From Archangium gephyra (lineage in GTDB: Bacteria > Myxococcota > Myxococcia > Myxococcales > Myxococcaceae), in the NCBI RefSeq assembly GCF_001027285.1, contig NZ_CP011509.1, positions 3,294,501 through 3,358,500 of the forward strand: a DNA stretch of 64,000 bases, read 5' to 3'. Below the pieces are notes generated by a model. It searched no databases. It worked only from the letters and a program-made list of their open reading frames with translations, and was not told the DNA's origin. The number at the start of each line of letters is the position of its first letter. Position 1 is the first letter of the stretch. Shown in pieces: positions 1-8,838 of the stretch. The translations under genes and the position numbers were made by a program.

Positions 1-1
1 C

Positions 2-34
2 GAGCTGTTCGCCTACGCCACGGGCAATCCGTGA
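2..34 (+). CDS. possible C-terminal end of a gene entering from the left
   Basis: An open frame from the window edge reads ELFAYATGNP and stops. It is too short to identify. It is listed because a hairpin follows it and the next gene converges on it, which is how a gene end would look here. It could equally be chance. Confidence 0.25.
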   Translation, partial: ELFAYATGNP

Positions 35-69
35 CACTCCTATCGATTGCTGGTGGCGCCAGCCGAGCT

Positions 70-90
70 GGAGCCTTCCAGCCAGGCTCC
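70..90. terminator. hairpin between convergent genes
   Basis: A perfect 7-bp stem (GGAGCCT / AGGCTCC) with a 7-nt loop sits just past the stop codon of the large conflict-system gene. There is no T-tract, so an intrinsic terminator is only a possibility. Confidence 0.35.
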
Positions 91-94
91 TACG

Positions 95-3000
95 TCACCT
101 GCTCTCCAGCGGGCGCAACTGAGCGAAGGACTGCAGTATGCGGTGGGGATGCGCACCGCCCCGAACGCCGAAGATTCTCTTCTCAATGGCATTTGACTCG
201 CGGAGCAGTTGCGTGGCCTCGGCGTTCTTTTGCTGTGAGAACAGCACGTCGCTCAAACGATGCAGTGAGGCAGCCACGTTGGCGCGTTCGTGTGTACCGT
301 ACACCCTTTCTTGTATGGCGAGGGCTTCGCGGAAGGCCTGCTCGGCCTCTGCGTACCGGTCCTGGGAGGCCAGCACGAGGCCCAGGCCATGCAGCGAGAT
401 GGCTACGTTGGAGTGCGTGCGTGAGCCGTACACGTGCTCTTGAATGGCGAGGGCTTCGCGGAACATGTGTTCTGCCTCTTCGTACCGGCTCCGGCTCGAC
501 AGGACGTTGCCCAGACCACTGAGCGAGATGGCCACATGGGCGTGCTTCCGCGTGCCGTACACTCGCTCTTGAATGGCGAGGGCCTCGCGGAAGGCCTGCT
601 CGGCCTCTTTGTATCGGTCCTGGCTCGATAGCACGTTACCCAGGCTACTGAGCGAAGCTGCGACATGGGCGTGCTCCCGCGTGCCGTACACTCGCTCTTG
701 AATGGCGAGGGCCTCGTTGAAGACCCGCTCGGCCAGTGGGGCTCGACCCTGGAAGGCCAACACGATACCCAGGCCATGCAGCGAGACGGCCACGTTGGCG
801 TGCTCACGCGTGCCGTACACGCGCTCTTGAATGGCGAGGGCCTCGTTGAAGGCCCGCTCGGCCCCTTTGTATCGGTCCTGCAAGACCAACACGAGGCCCA
901 GGTCATGCAGAGAGATGGCCATGTCGGCATTCACGCGCGTGCGGTACAGGCGCTCTTGAATGGCGAGGGCGTCACGGAAGGTCCGCTCCGCCTCCGCGTA
1001 TTGCTCCTGGCTCAACAGCACGTTGCCCAGGCTGATCAGCGAGGCGACCGCGTTGGTATGCTCGAGAGTGCCGTATATCTGCTGTTGGATGAAGAGGGCT
1101 TCGCGGAAGGCCCGCTCCGCCTCCGCGTATCGTTTCTGTATCGACAGCACGTTGCCCAGGCCACTCAGCGCGGCGGTCCGGTTGGCGTGCCCGCTCTTTT
1201 CGATGGCGAGGGCCTCGTGGAAGGCCTGCTCTGCCTCCACGTATCTGTTTTGGCTCAACAACGCGTTGCCCCTGCGATTCAGCTCCGAGGCAGCGTCCGC
1301 GTCGCTTGGGAACTGCGTCTGATTCATGAGCGTCTGGAGGGATTCAGCCACTTGCCGTGCCAGGGTCACGGCCTTTGCAGGCGAGTCAATGCCTTCATCC
1401 AGCGCCTCGAGCATCCGGCGAATCCGCTCCTGCCCCGAGTTGAGCGCATTCGAACGGACCTGTTTGTATATGCTGTCGGAAATGCCTCCCGTTCCTCTCA
1501 GGGGAAGCACGAGTTTCTTTGCTGCACGCGCGCGCTCGAAGAGCGCGTAGGTGCTTCCGCTTCCTCCTATGAGTACGACGGCGTCCGCCCGTTGAAGTGC
1601 CTTGTTGTATTTGCTTTGGGTTTTGCTGGAAACCGGCGTTACCTGGAAAAGGGGTTCAGGGTATCTGAGCCCTGTGTGCATGAGCGTCTTTGCGAAAGAA
1701 CTCAGGATTCGTTCATCCACACCGAGTTGATCCCCAACGAACAACCCATGACCAGCCCGGGCCAGCGTCTCTCCAAGAGCATCACAAATCCACGCAAGCG
1801 GCCGTTGTTCGTGCAAAGATTCCGCGCTGCCCGCGACAAGCACCCAGAGACCCGAGGGGGCCCAGTCGATCGAGATTGACGCCTCCGGTCCGGATACCTC
1901 CAGCGGCCAGCTTCGAGCGATCTGCGGAAGCTCGATCTTGTAGTTGCCACGCCGTAACTCGAAAGGCTTTGAGCTTTGGCTGGCCTTGATCTCCAGGATC
2001 TGGCCCTCACCGGATATCTTCGCCGTCAGTCCGTAATAGATACGGTGGAAGTGAATCCGTACACGCGAGGGGGGCGGCGTGAGCCGGAAGAGGAGGAAGT
2101 CCTTGCCGGGTTCATGACCCCACTTGAACTCTGGTACCTGGGGCTCCTCGGACGGGTGCTCCGCCATTCGGAGCGTCACGAATCGCTGCAAGGAGGAAGC
2201 CGTGATGTCGCCCTGGTTGTCCGCGGCGCGCCCGGACAGACCCTCAAGGAGGGCCGCCATGAAGAGGCCCGGGGGTTGACCTGCTTCTGCGTAGGCGTGC
2301 TCGCCTGGTGACGTGGAGAAACCAAAGAAGAAGCTGCCAGCAGAAGGCGGAAGGGGGGCGAGCAGGTCCTCGAGCTTGGGAAACCGATCTGCCTCGGGCA
2401 GTTCGGTTTCTCTTGTTCGTGAGCAGTCCATCAGGAGGACGACTTCCTGGAACAGGCCCGAGCGGAGGAACCATCTCGCCCATTGGGGCCCATCGACATG
2501 AACGGCTCGCCCCATACTGAAGTCCGCGAGGAACAGCACCGGCCCTTGCCCTGGCGGTTCCGCTCCATGCCCGGACAAGAAGAGGTAGAGGCGCCTTCCC
2601 ACAGGGGCATCGTCTCGAAGCCCCGAGAGCTTCTGGATCATCTGGCGGAACTGTTCTTCGAGTTCCGCTGCTGTTGGCGAGCGCAGTTGCAACACCTGGG
2701 ACTCGGGGAGCCCTCCTCCTTCCTGCGAGACGAGCCAGGTGGCGAAGGTGTCTGCTTCGCTTTCCGTAGTCCACAGACGTGCGAGCGCTTGATAGTGGTC
2801 AACCCCCATGACGATCGCCCAGTCCTCGGGGTGGGGTGCGGCCACGGGCTCCTGCGGGGTCTCCGCTTTCTCTTCCTCGGCGGGAAGGGCCTGGAGCGTG
2901 GTGGTGAGGCGCTGGGCGAGGTCGGCGTATGCGCCTCCCAGGCGTTGGAGCACGTGCGCGGCGATGGTCGCGAAGGCGCGGTGCTGCTCCACGAAGGGGG

Positions 3001-4477
3001 TGACATCCTTCGTCGAGTCGACGAGGAACGCGCGGAAGTCCCGGGCCTGGCCGAGCCGGTCCACGATGAAATCCGAGACACGCAGCAGAACGTTTCGGGC
3101 GCTGCCTGCCGGGAGCGAGTCGAGGAGCCGCTCCCGCACGCCCGGCCAGAAGTCATAGAGCTTCTCCTCCGGGTCGGTCGAAGCCGCCTGTCCCGGAGGC
3201 TCCCGGAGCAGGCCCCCGAGGAACACCTCGGCGAGATGCTCCTGCCTCGCCTCCGGTACCAGGGTCTCCCGGATGAGGTTCATCACCGACAGGCTGACGG
3301 GGACGGCCGCCAGCAGCCCCGCCAGCTTCCGAGCGGGGAGCGAGGCCGTGGAGAGGAATCGCTCGATACGTTCCTGTGCGGAAGGCGAAGAATCAGGCCC
3401 CGCGCTTACGGGGGAGAGGGCCTGCGCCGGCCGGAGCTCGAAGCCCTGAACGGTGGCACTGCCACCGGCCACCAGATTCGCCCACGCCGCCAGGGATGCC
3501 TGCTCCAGCGTCACCACGGGCACGACGGGCGCCGCCTCGCCTGCTTCCTGGACACTCCCGCTGTCCTCCTCCTCCAGCAGTCGTGCATTGGGTGCGCCGC
3601 GAAACGGCGCCCGGAGGAGCACATCGGGTCCATTGCGCAGGGCCGTACGTCCCCAGTATTGCTCGGGCAGAACCTGCACCACGACGACCGGCCCCGCGCG
3701 TCCCCACAGCTCGAGCAACTTGGGGACCTCACCGGTGTGCCATCGCCGGGAGACGCAGTCGGACACCACCATCACCAGACGCCGGCCCTCCGGATCGATC
3801 AGCTCGTCCGGCACGCTCTCGACGAGCGGTTCTTCTCCCGTGCCGAGCCCCGCGAGCAGGCGCAGCTCGCCCTCGCTCGAATCCGTGGGGAGACGCCACA
3901 CCCGCACGTTCCGGAAGGCACCGTGGAACTGCAGGAGGTCCCTCAGCTCGGCCACCGTCTGGCGCCAGAGCGCCATGGACGTGCCGGTGTCGACTACGAG
4001 GGCCAGGTCGAGCCACCGCACCTGCTCGGGACGCAGCACCGGCAGCCACACGCGCGTTTCCGCGATCTGTTCCGCCGAGGCCGTCTCGTCGATGACCTGT
4101 GCCCGCCGGGAGTGGACGCGCCTGTGGAGCGGACGCAGCGCGCGGCCGAGCCCCAGCGGGTCCGGTAGCGCGGGGGCCGCCGGGACTCGAAGGGGCACGC
4201 CCTGCAGGGAGGCTCGCTGCTCACCCGGGAGCACCAGGGGTGCTGGTGGCGGCATGGGCGCGGGTGCGTCCCCCGTGGCTTCTGGCGCGGAGGTCCGTGG
4301 TGCCGCGGGCTCCGTCCTGGGTGCCGGCTCCTCACCGGAGGCAGACGCCTCCGAGGCGGGCGTGGGGGCTGGAGCCTGCTCGGGCAGGAAGCGCGCCAGC
4401 CAGAGGGCATCCGCGAGCTCCTCCACGGTGAGGTCGAGGCGCGTGGCCTCGAGCGCGCGTATGAGCCGGTCGATCAT
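95..4477 (-). CDS. vWA / caspase-like / SLOG-like / TPR conflict-system protein (SAV_2336 N-terminal type)
   Basis: Predicted core of a vWA-MoxR-VMAP conflict system, 1460 aa. Residues 1-35 (LTVEELADALWLARFLPEQ) match the N-terminus of SAV_2336-type proteins, followed by a Pro/Ala linker. A vWA-like domain lies at about 150-300, with DTGTSM at 163-168 as a MIDAS-like motif. A caspase/metacaspase-like domain at about 550-800 has LSGHG (His637) and LLMDCSR (Cys685), so both catalytic residues are present. A beta-rich linker follows (about 800-875). Residues 880-1050 look like a SLOG/TIR-like nucleotide-binding fold, with VLIGGSGSTYALFERA and VLPLRGTGG. About nine kinesin-light-chain-type TPRs (43-residue period) fill 1064-1437. 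No signal peptide is seen, so it is probably cytoplasmic. The start codon overlaps the stop of the MoxR gene by 4 bp. Known of the family: such systems couple NTP-dependent sensing to lethal effectors. Inferred: the TPRs and SLOG sense a signal and the caspase cleaves targets. Confidence 0.85.
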   Translation of the reverse strand: MIDRLIRALEATRLDLTVEELADALWLARFLPEQAPAPTPASEASASGEEPAPRTEPAAPRTSAPEATGDAPAPMPPPAPLVLPGEQRASLQGVPLRVPAAPALPDPLGLGRALRPLHRRVHSRRAQVIDETASAEQIAETRVWLPVLRPEQVRWLDLALVVDTGTSMALWRQTVAELRDLLQFHGAFRNVRVWRLPTDSSEGELRLLAGLGTGEEPLVESVPDELIDPEGRRLVMVVSDCVSRRWHTGEVPKLLELWGRAGPVVVVQVLPEQYWGRTALRNGPDVLLRAPFRGAPNARLLEEEDSGSVQEAGEAAPVVPVVTLEQASLAAWANLVAGGSATVQGFELRPAQALSPVSAGPDSSPSAQERIERFLSTASLPARKLAGLLAAVPVSLSVMNLIRETLVPEARQEHLAEVFLGGLLREPPGQAASTDPEEKLYDFWPGVRERLLDSLPAGSARNVLLRVSDFIVDRLGQARDFRAFLVDSTKDVTPFVEQHRAFATIAAHVLQRLGGAYADLAQRLTTTLQALPAEEEKAETPQEPVAAPHPEDWAIVMGVDHYQALARLWTTESEADTFATWLVSQEGGGLPESQVLQLRSPTAAELEEQFRQMIQKLSGLRDDAPVGRRLYLFLSGHGAEPPGQGPVLFLADFSMGRAVHVDGPQWARWFLRSGLFQEVVLLMDCSRTRETELPEADRFPKLEDLLAPLPPSAGSFFFGFSTSPGEHAYAEAGQPPGLFMAALLEGLSGRAADNQGDITASSLQRFVTLRMAEHPSEEPQVPEFKWGHEPGKDFLLFRLTPPPSRVRIHFHRIYYGLTAKISGEGQILEIKASQSSKPFELRRGNYKIELPQIARSWPLEVSGPEASISIDWAPSGLWVLVAGSAESLHEQRPLAWICDALGETLARAGHGLFVGDQLGVDERILSSFAKTLMHTGLRYPEPLFQVTPVSSKTQSKYNKALQRADAVVLIGGSGSTYALFERARAAKKLVLPLRGTGGISDSIYKQVRSNALNSGQERIRRMLEALDEGIDSPAKAVTLARQVAESLQTLMNQTQFPSDADAASELNRRGNALLSQNRYVEAEQAFHEALAIEKSGHANRTAALSGLGNVLSIQKRYAEAERAFREALFIQQQIYGTLEHTNAVASLISLGNVLLSQEQYAEAERTFRDALAIQERLYRTRVNADMAISLHDLGLVLVLQDRYKGAERAFNEALAIQERVYGTREHANVAVSLHGLGIVLAFQGRAPLAERVFNEALAIQERVYGTREHAHVAASLSSLGNVLSSQDRYKEAEQAFREALAIQERVYGTRKHAHVAISLSGLGNVLSSRSRYEEAEHMFREALAIQEHVYGSRTHSNVAISLHGLGLVLASQDRYAEAEQAFREALAIQERVYGTHERANVAASLHRLSDVLFSQQKNAEATQLLRESNAIEKRIFGVRGGAHPHRILQSFAQLRPLESR
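167..1288 (-). repeat. tandem 129-bp coding repeats (TPR array)
   Basis: About nine in-frame units with a strict 129-bp (43-codon) period encode the C-terminal TPRs of the conflict-system protein. The shared string GCCGTA plus CTCTTGAATGGCGAGGGC recurs at 425, 554 and 683. Similarity at the DNA level, not only the protein level, implies recent duplication or homogenisation. Confidence 0.9.
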
Positions 4478-5451
4478 GACGCGCTGCGGAGGTTCTTGAG
4501 CAGGGAGTCAATGACGTTCTTCTGGTCGCCCCCCTTCTCCTTCAAGCGGGTCACCATATAGACGGCATTGAGGAGCTGATCCGTGGCGAGCACCTCGCTC
4601 TTGGGTGCATTGAGGAACCGGGTGATGAGGGGCGCGGCCTCCGCGAGCACCTCCTCTCCCAGATGCGCCTTGACGATGGCCATGAGCCGTTGCTCGTCCG
4701 GTGCGTTGATCCTCAGCTGGAGGCAGCGGCGCAGGAAGGCGGGTGGGAACTCCCGCTCGCCGTTGCTCGTGAGGAACACGATGGGGAAGGCCGTGCTGCG
4801 GACCCTACCCCCCGGGATGGAGACCGGCTCCCCCTCGTCGGCTGGCCGCACCTTCACCCCCTTGGCCTCCTGCCCCAGACGGACCAGCTCCGGGATTTCG
4901 AACTCCCCCTCCTCGAAGACGTGCAGCAGATCATTGGGCAGATCGATGTCGCTCTTGTCGATCTCATCGATGAGCAGCACGCGCGGCCGCTTGCCTGGCA
5001 GCAGGGCCGTTCCCAGGGGCCCGAGCCGCAGGAACTGCCCGATGTCGGGCGTCTGGGCTTTCGTGCTCCGGCTCTGGGTGGGTTTGGGTGTCCCCGTCTG
5101 CTTCTGGGCCAGGGAGGCCGCCTGGAGCCGCCCCACCGCGTCGTAACGGTAGAGGCCCTCCTGAAGCGTGGAGCGCGTGTTGATGGGCCACACCAGCACG
5201 GGCCCCAGTTTCAGCTCGCGGGCCACGGCGTGCGCGAGCGAGGACTTGCCCGTTCCGGGCTTGCCGGTGATGAGCAGCGGGCGCCGGAGGTAGAGCGCCG
5301 CGTTGACCATCTTGATCTCCTCCTCGCTCGGCCGGTACCGCTCGCCCCGGCGGGCCTTCTGGCTGTAGTCCCTCCAGCTCGGTGGGTCGGGGAGATCGTC
5401 GATACGGTCGTGCGGCTTCTCCTGCCCTCTGAAGATTCGCCAGTCGTCCAT
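4474..5451 (-). CDS. MoxR-like AAA+ ATPase of the VMAP conflict system
   Basis: AAA+ ATPase of 325 aa. Walker A is GKPGTGKS (63-70), Walker B is LLIDEIDK (159-166), a sensor-1-like LTSN lies at 227-230, and an arginine-rich FLRRC segment at 239-243. The N-terminal WRIFRG segment resembles MoxR proteins found with VMAP systems. MoxR ATPases usually act as chaperone-like partners of vWA proteins, and here the vWA protein is the next gene, coupled by an ATGA overlap. The EAD1/VMAP gene lies 14 bp upstream. Inferred role: the ATP-dependent switch that loads or licenses the effector protein. No key residue is missing. Confidence 0.9.
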   Translation of the reverse strand: MDDWRIFRGQEKPHDRIDDLPDPPSWRDYSQKARRGERYRPSEEEIKMVNAALYLRRPLLITGKPGTGKSSLAHAVARELKLGPVLVWPINTRSTLQEGLYRYDAVGRLQAASLAQKQTGTPKPTQSRSTKAQTPDIGQFLRLGPLGTALLPGKRPRVLLIDEIDKSDIDLPNDLLHVFEEGEFEIPELVRLGQEAKGVKVRPADEGEPVSIPGGRVRSTAFPIVFLTSNGEREFPPAFLRRCLQLRINAPDEQRLMAIVKAHLGEEVLAEAAPLITRFLNAPKSEVLATDQLLNAVYMVTRLKEKGGDQKNVIDSLLKNLRSAS

Positions 5452-5465
5452 GAATCGTCTCCCTG

Positions 5466-6911
5466 TCAGCCCACGGTGGGGGCGGTGAGGACCGATTCAT
5501 TCTCCGCGTCGGGAGGCAATCGGTCGGGGTCATCCCACAAGAGGGTGATGTGTTCCTCGAGGACCAGGGGCCTGCTGGGCTGCTGGCGCGCCTTGTGGAC
5601 GCGCTCCGGCAGTTCGATGAGCCGGCCCTCCAGGAGCTTCTTGAAGTAGCGCTTCGCCTTCTCCTGCGTCACGTCTTCCCGCCGCAGGGTCAGCACGGCG
5701 GGGGCGCCCGCGTCGACGCTGCGTTGGAGCAGCTTCGACTCGCAGCGCGCCGGAATGACGACGCAGAGGATGCGGGTGTGTCCCAGCCGCTCGGCGAGGT
5801 TCTCGCCCATGTCCCGGGGAAGGACCCATTCCACGGGTGACTCCTCGGGCATGCCCTGGTGCTGCTTGAGCTGCTCCCACTTGTTCCGCCACAGACCCCA
5901 GCCCCTCCACCGTGCTTCGTAGAGGCGCTCGAAGGGGCGGACGACGAGCGGATACTGGAAGCCCAGCCTGACTCTGTCCTCTTCCTCTCCGAGGGTGAGG
6001 GGCCACGCGTCCACGTTCTGCGAGAGGAGCTTGTGGCGCAGGCAGACCTCGATGGTCATCCGATCCTGGGCCTGCCAGAGAGCGAACGTCACCTTCGGCT
6101 CGTGCAGCACCTGGACCAGCAGCTCGGGCAGCTTGCCCAGCGTGGTGGGGGTGCGATCGAGGATGCGCTCGGGAATGGGTGAGAGGGGCTTCTGATCCTC
6201 GTCCATGGACCAGAGCCAGACCGTGACGAAGAGCTCATCCTCCGGAAGACCGGCATCACTCTTCTTCGACTCGCACTTCACGAAGAGGCGAAGTGTGTGG
6301 GGGCGAGGTTTCTTGGCGGACGAGGGGAGGGCGGTGGCCTTCGCTTCTTCCGGGAGCCACGTCTGGAGCTGCCGGGCGGTGGTCCCACCCACCTCGCGTG
6401 CGAGCTGCTGGATGAACAGCAGGAGGGGATGCGGCCCGGCTGTCTGGGCTTGTGCGCTGGAGAGGCTGTCCACGAGGCGCGCGAAGGTCATGGTCGGCCT
6501 GTTCTCCACGCCCAGGGCCGGCGGCAATATCCAGCCGGGAGGCGCGCTGAGCTTCGCGAGCTGCTCGAGCTGCCGGCTCTCCAGGGGCGCTTTCTCGACG
6601 AGCTTCTCGAGCTGTTGGAGCTGCTCGGTCGTGAAGAGGGGGAGCAACTCCTTCTCGAGCTTCAGAAGGGCCGCGTTTCCAGGGTTCTCCCGCCGGGCCT
6701 GCCGCAGCAGCAGCACGAGCCAGCCCTGGGATTCGGCCCGATCCAGGAGGGCGGCGATCGTCTTGTCGAGGCCGCTCTCCGCGGCGAATCGATTGAGTTG
6801 GAGCCCGAGCCGGTACCGGATGAGCTGCTTGAGTGCATCCCAGCTGGGAAATGCCTCACCGAGCGCGTCGGCGAAATCCTTGAGCTGTGCCCCATCCAGG
6901 ACCAGGTCCAT
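5466..6911 (-). CDS. EAD1 plus VMAP-C domain protein
   Basis: 481-aa protein and first gene of the three-gene conflict operon. Residues 1-80 (MDLVLDGAQLKDFADALGEAF, then a short helical bundle) match effector-associated domain 1 (EAD1). Residues about 160-480 match the VMAP C-terminal domain: YPLVVRPFERLYEARWR at about 319-336 and LLWDDPDRLPP near 457-467. In the family, VMAP proteins either carry an effector or use an EAD to recruit one by like-with-like contacts. This copy carries only the EAD, so it should act as an adaptor. No signal peptide or transmembrane segment is seen. The assignment rests on remembered motifs, not on a search. Confidence 0.8.
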   Translation of the reverse strand: MDLVLDGAQLKDFADALGEAFPSWDALKQLIRYRLGLQLNRFAAESGLDKTIAALLDRAESQGWLVLLLRQARRENPGNAALLKLEKELLPLFTTEQLQQLEKLVEKAPLESRQLEQLAKLSAPPGWILPPALGVENRPTMTFARLVDSLSSAQAQTAGPHPLLLFIQQLAREVGGTTARQLQTWLPEEAKATALPSSAKKPRPHTLRLFVKCESKKSDAGLPEDELFVTVWLWSMDEDQKPLSPIPERILDRTPTTLGKLPELLVQVLHEPKVTFALWQAQDRMTIEVCLRHKLLSQNVDAWPLTLGEEEDRVRLGFQYPLVVRPFERLYEARWRGWGLWRNKWEQLKQHQGMPEESPVEWVLPRDMGENLAERLGHTRILCVVIPARCESKLLQRSVDAGAPAVLTLRREDVTQEKAKRYFKKLLEGRLIELPERVHKARQQPSRPLVLEEHITLLWDDPDRLPPDAENESVLTAPTVG

Positions 6912-6931
6912 TCAGGTACTCGCTGGGGTCC

Positions 6932-7054
6932 ATGGCCCCCCTTCCCCGTGCACGGGGGGAACGTAACAGAACCCCGGCGCTCTCGCCGCAGTTCAATGCC
7001 CATGGGCCGTTCAGCGCGTTCACCTTCGAGCTGCTCGCGAGGTATGACGGTTGA
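6932..7054 (+). other. short open frame, possible gene remnant
   Basis: A 40-codon frame ends with PQFNAHGPFSAFTFELLARYDG, which has the texture of a genuine protein C-terminus and codon use like its neighbours. There is no convincing ribosome-binding site and the 5' part is unlike protein. It may be the stump of a deleted gene on the opposite strand to its neighbours, or chance. I cannot name the family. Confidence 0.2.
6944..6957. promoter_or_regulatory. perfect 14-bp palindrome upstream of the conflict operon
   Basis: CCCCGTGCACGGGG is a perfect palindrome about 35 bp upstream of the EAD1/VMAP start codon. It could be an operator, or a hairpin ending the cytochrome gene upstream. Nothing in the sequence decides between these. 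Confidence 0.3.
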
Positions 7055-7074
7055 CCGCCCCGCCGCTTCGCGCG

Positions 7075-8838
7075 TCAGCGTGAGGCGCTCTTCTCCGGGC
7101 CCATCCAGCCGGGGAGCACGGCTTCGGTAATTCCCGTCGCCCCGTCCTGCTCCAGGCGGGCCCTCACCTTCGGAGGCGCGCCGACCGTTACGTCTCTCCC
7201 ACGCTCGAAGCGCTGGGCCTTCACCAGCGCCAGCGTGGCCCGGTCCAGCAGCAGCGCCCGGCTCGGTGAGGGGACGAGCAGCACCGAGATGTCCTTCGTC
7301 AGCGCCTTCACCGCGTCGGGCCTCAGCGTCCCGTCCTTCCGGAAGAAGCGCGCCTGCACCTCGTCATTGGTGCCGTAGTCGTCTCCGGCTCCCACCTGCG
7401 CGAGCCAGTGGGCGTACTCGCCCTGTCCATCCGTGCGCCGGGGCTCGGGAATCCCCTTCAGCCCTCGCTGCCCCCAGTGGTACCAGCCCCCCTGCCACGC
7501 TGAGCCCGTGTCGAGCTTGCGCGCGAAGCTGAAGGTGCTGTCCGTGGTCGCTCCCACCCCGCCATGGCACCCGATGCAGGCGGTGGTCTCCTCGACGTTC
7601 TGCGGGCGCAGCTCCCCACCCGAGTCCTCGATGAAGCCCTGCATCAGCCAGCCGGTGCCCGTGCCCACCCCGCGCTCCACGTCCGCGAGCACGCGCTTGA
7701 GCTTGTCGGGTTGCTTCTCCTTCTCCCGGGCTTCCGCCTCGGCCGCTAGCTGGAGGTCGCTGTACGTCAACCAGCGGGTCTTCCTCATGTAACGCAATTC
7801 CTTCATGCGCGCGGCCATGCGGACCTGCCCGCCCTCCACATCGAGGTAGCGCAGGCTGTGGAGGAACTCGGTGCCTCGCGGGTAGAGCCCCGCCGCGGGC
7901 CAGCCGTCCTTCGCCCGGTCCAGGCCGGCCGCCTCTCCCACGTAGCCGAAGGGACGTCCTTGCTTCGGCGGCCACACGAAGGCCACGCGCCTCGCCGTGC
8001 CGAGCACCCCATCCCCGTCGAGATCCGAACCGAGCTCGCGCTCGTCCGTGGGCGGCAGCGGCACATCCACCCGGCGGAGGTACGCCTCCAGGATGGCGAG
8101 GTTGAGGCGGTACACGGCCGTGCTCTCGCGCCCGTCACGGTCGCGCCGGAACGCCGCGGGGAGGCGGATGAACACGTCTCCCGCGCTCCCGTTGGTCGGC
8201 CAGAACATGCCGGGGAAGGGCGCATAGGCGAACGCCCGCCAGCCCGTCATGGCCCCGTCCGGAGAACGGTCGAAACCCTCTGCGTCCGGCTGGAACCAGC
8301 AGTCCGGGGTGTAGCCCTCCCACCGGCCATTGCCGTTCCCATCCCAGGCCGCGGGAGGCTGCGCCAGCGCCGCGGCCAACCGGAGCCCGCCGCGCTCATC
8401 CACGTAGTTGCTCGCGCGCACCCAGGCCAGCAGCTCGGCGTCCGAGATGTTCACGGACGGCGGGGGCCGCACGAGGTTCGTCCAGCGGTTCTCCTCGGCG
8501 GCGCGTGCCACCGTGAGGACCGTCTGCACCTCGGCGTCCTCGACGTAGTTGGGCGCGCGCGGCGCCTGGTGACACGCGAAGCAGCCGTTGCGGGTGCGGC
8601 CACCGGGTGCTTCCTGGGTGACCGCGTAGCACTGGGCGGGCAGGTAGGCCGCCGGATTCGAGAGCCGGGGGGCCTCCCGCGTGTTCCCCGGCAGGGCCGC
8701 CGTGAGTGCCTCCCGCAGCTGCACGGTGGGCGCCGGGGGTGGTGGGGGCCGCGAATCGCCCGAGCGCCACACGACGGCCGCTCCGGCCACCAGCAAGCCG
8801 AGTACCCCGACAACTCCTGTCACCTTCCGGCGGTCCAT
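7075..8838 (-). CDS. di-haem cytochrome c family protein
   Basis: 587-aa exported protein with an uncleaved or cleavable N-terminal hydrophobic segment (about 8-24) followed by a Pro-rich stretch. Two c-type haem motifs are visible: CFACH (86-90) and CIGCH (421-425), so two covalent haems are expected in the periplasm. The segment SDLDGDGVLG near 272-281 resembles a calcium-binding loop. The substrate is unknown. The PhoX-like gene lies 93 bp upstream on the same strand, suggesting co-transcription. Family placement beyond cytochrome c is uncertain. Confidence 0.75.
   Translation of the reverse strand: MDRRKVTGVVGVLGLLVAGAAVVWRSGDSRPPPPPAPTVQLREALTAALPGNTREAPRLSNPAAYLPAQCYAVTQEAPGGRTRNGCFACHQAPRAPNYVEDAEVQTVLTVARAAEENRWTNLVRPPPSVNISDAELLAWVRASNYVDERGGLRLAAALAQPPAAWDGNGNGRWEGYTPDCWFQPDAEGFDRSPDGAMTGWRAFAYAPFPGMFWPTNGSAGDVFIRLPAAFRRDRDGRESTAVYRLNLAILEAYLRRVDVPLPPTDERELGSDLDGDGVLGTARRVAFVWPPKQGRPFGYVGEAAGLDRAKDGWPAAGLYPRGTEFLHSLRYLDVEGGQVRMAARMKELRYMRKTRWLTYSDLQLAAEAEAREKEKQPDKLKRVLADVERGVGTGTGWLMQGFIEDSGGELRPQNVEETTACIGCHGGVGATTDSTFSFARKLDTGSAWQGGWYHWGQRGLKGIPEPRRTDGQGEYAHWLAQVGAGDDYGTNDEVQARFFRKDGTLRPDAVKALTKDISVLLVPSPSRALLLDRATLALVKAQRFERGRDVTVGAPPKVRARLEQDGATGITEAVLPGWMGPEKSASR

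Noticed and set aside
167-1288. CRISPR or other non-coding tandem array
   Set aside because: The 129-bp periodicity is in frame and encodes regular TPRs; there are no short repeats with unique spacers.
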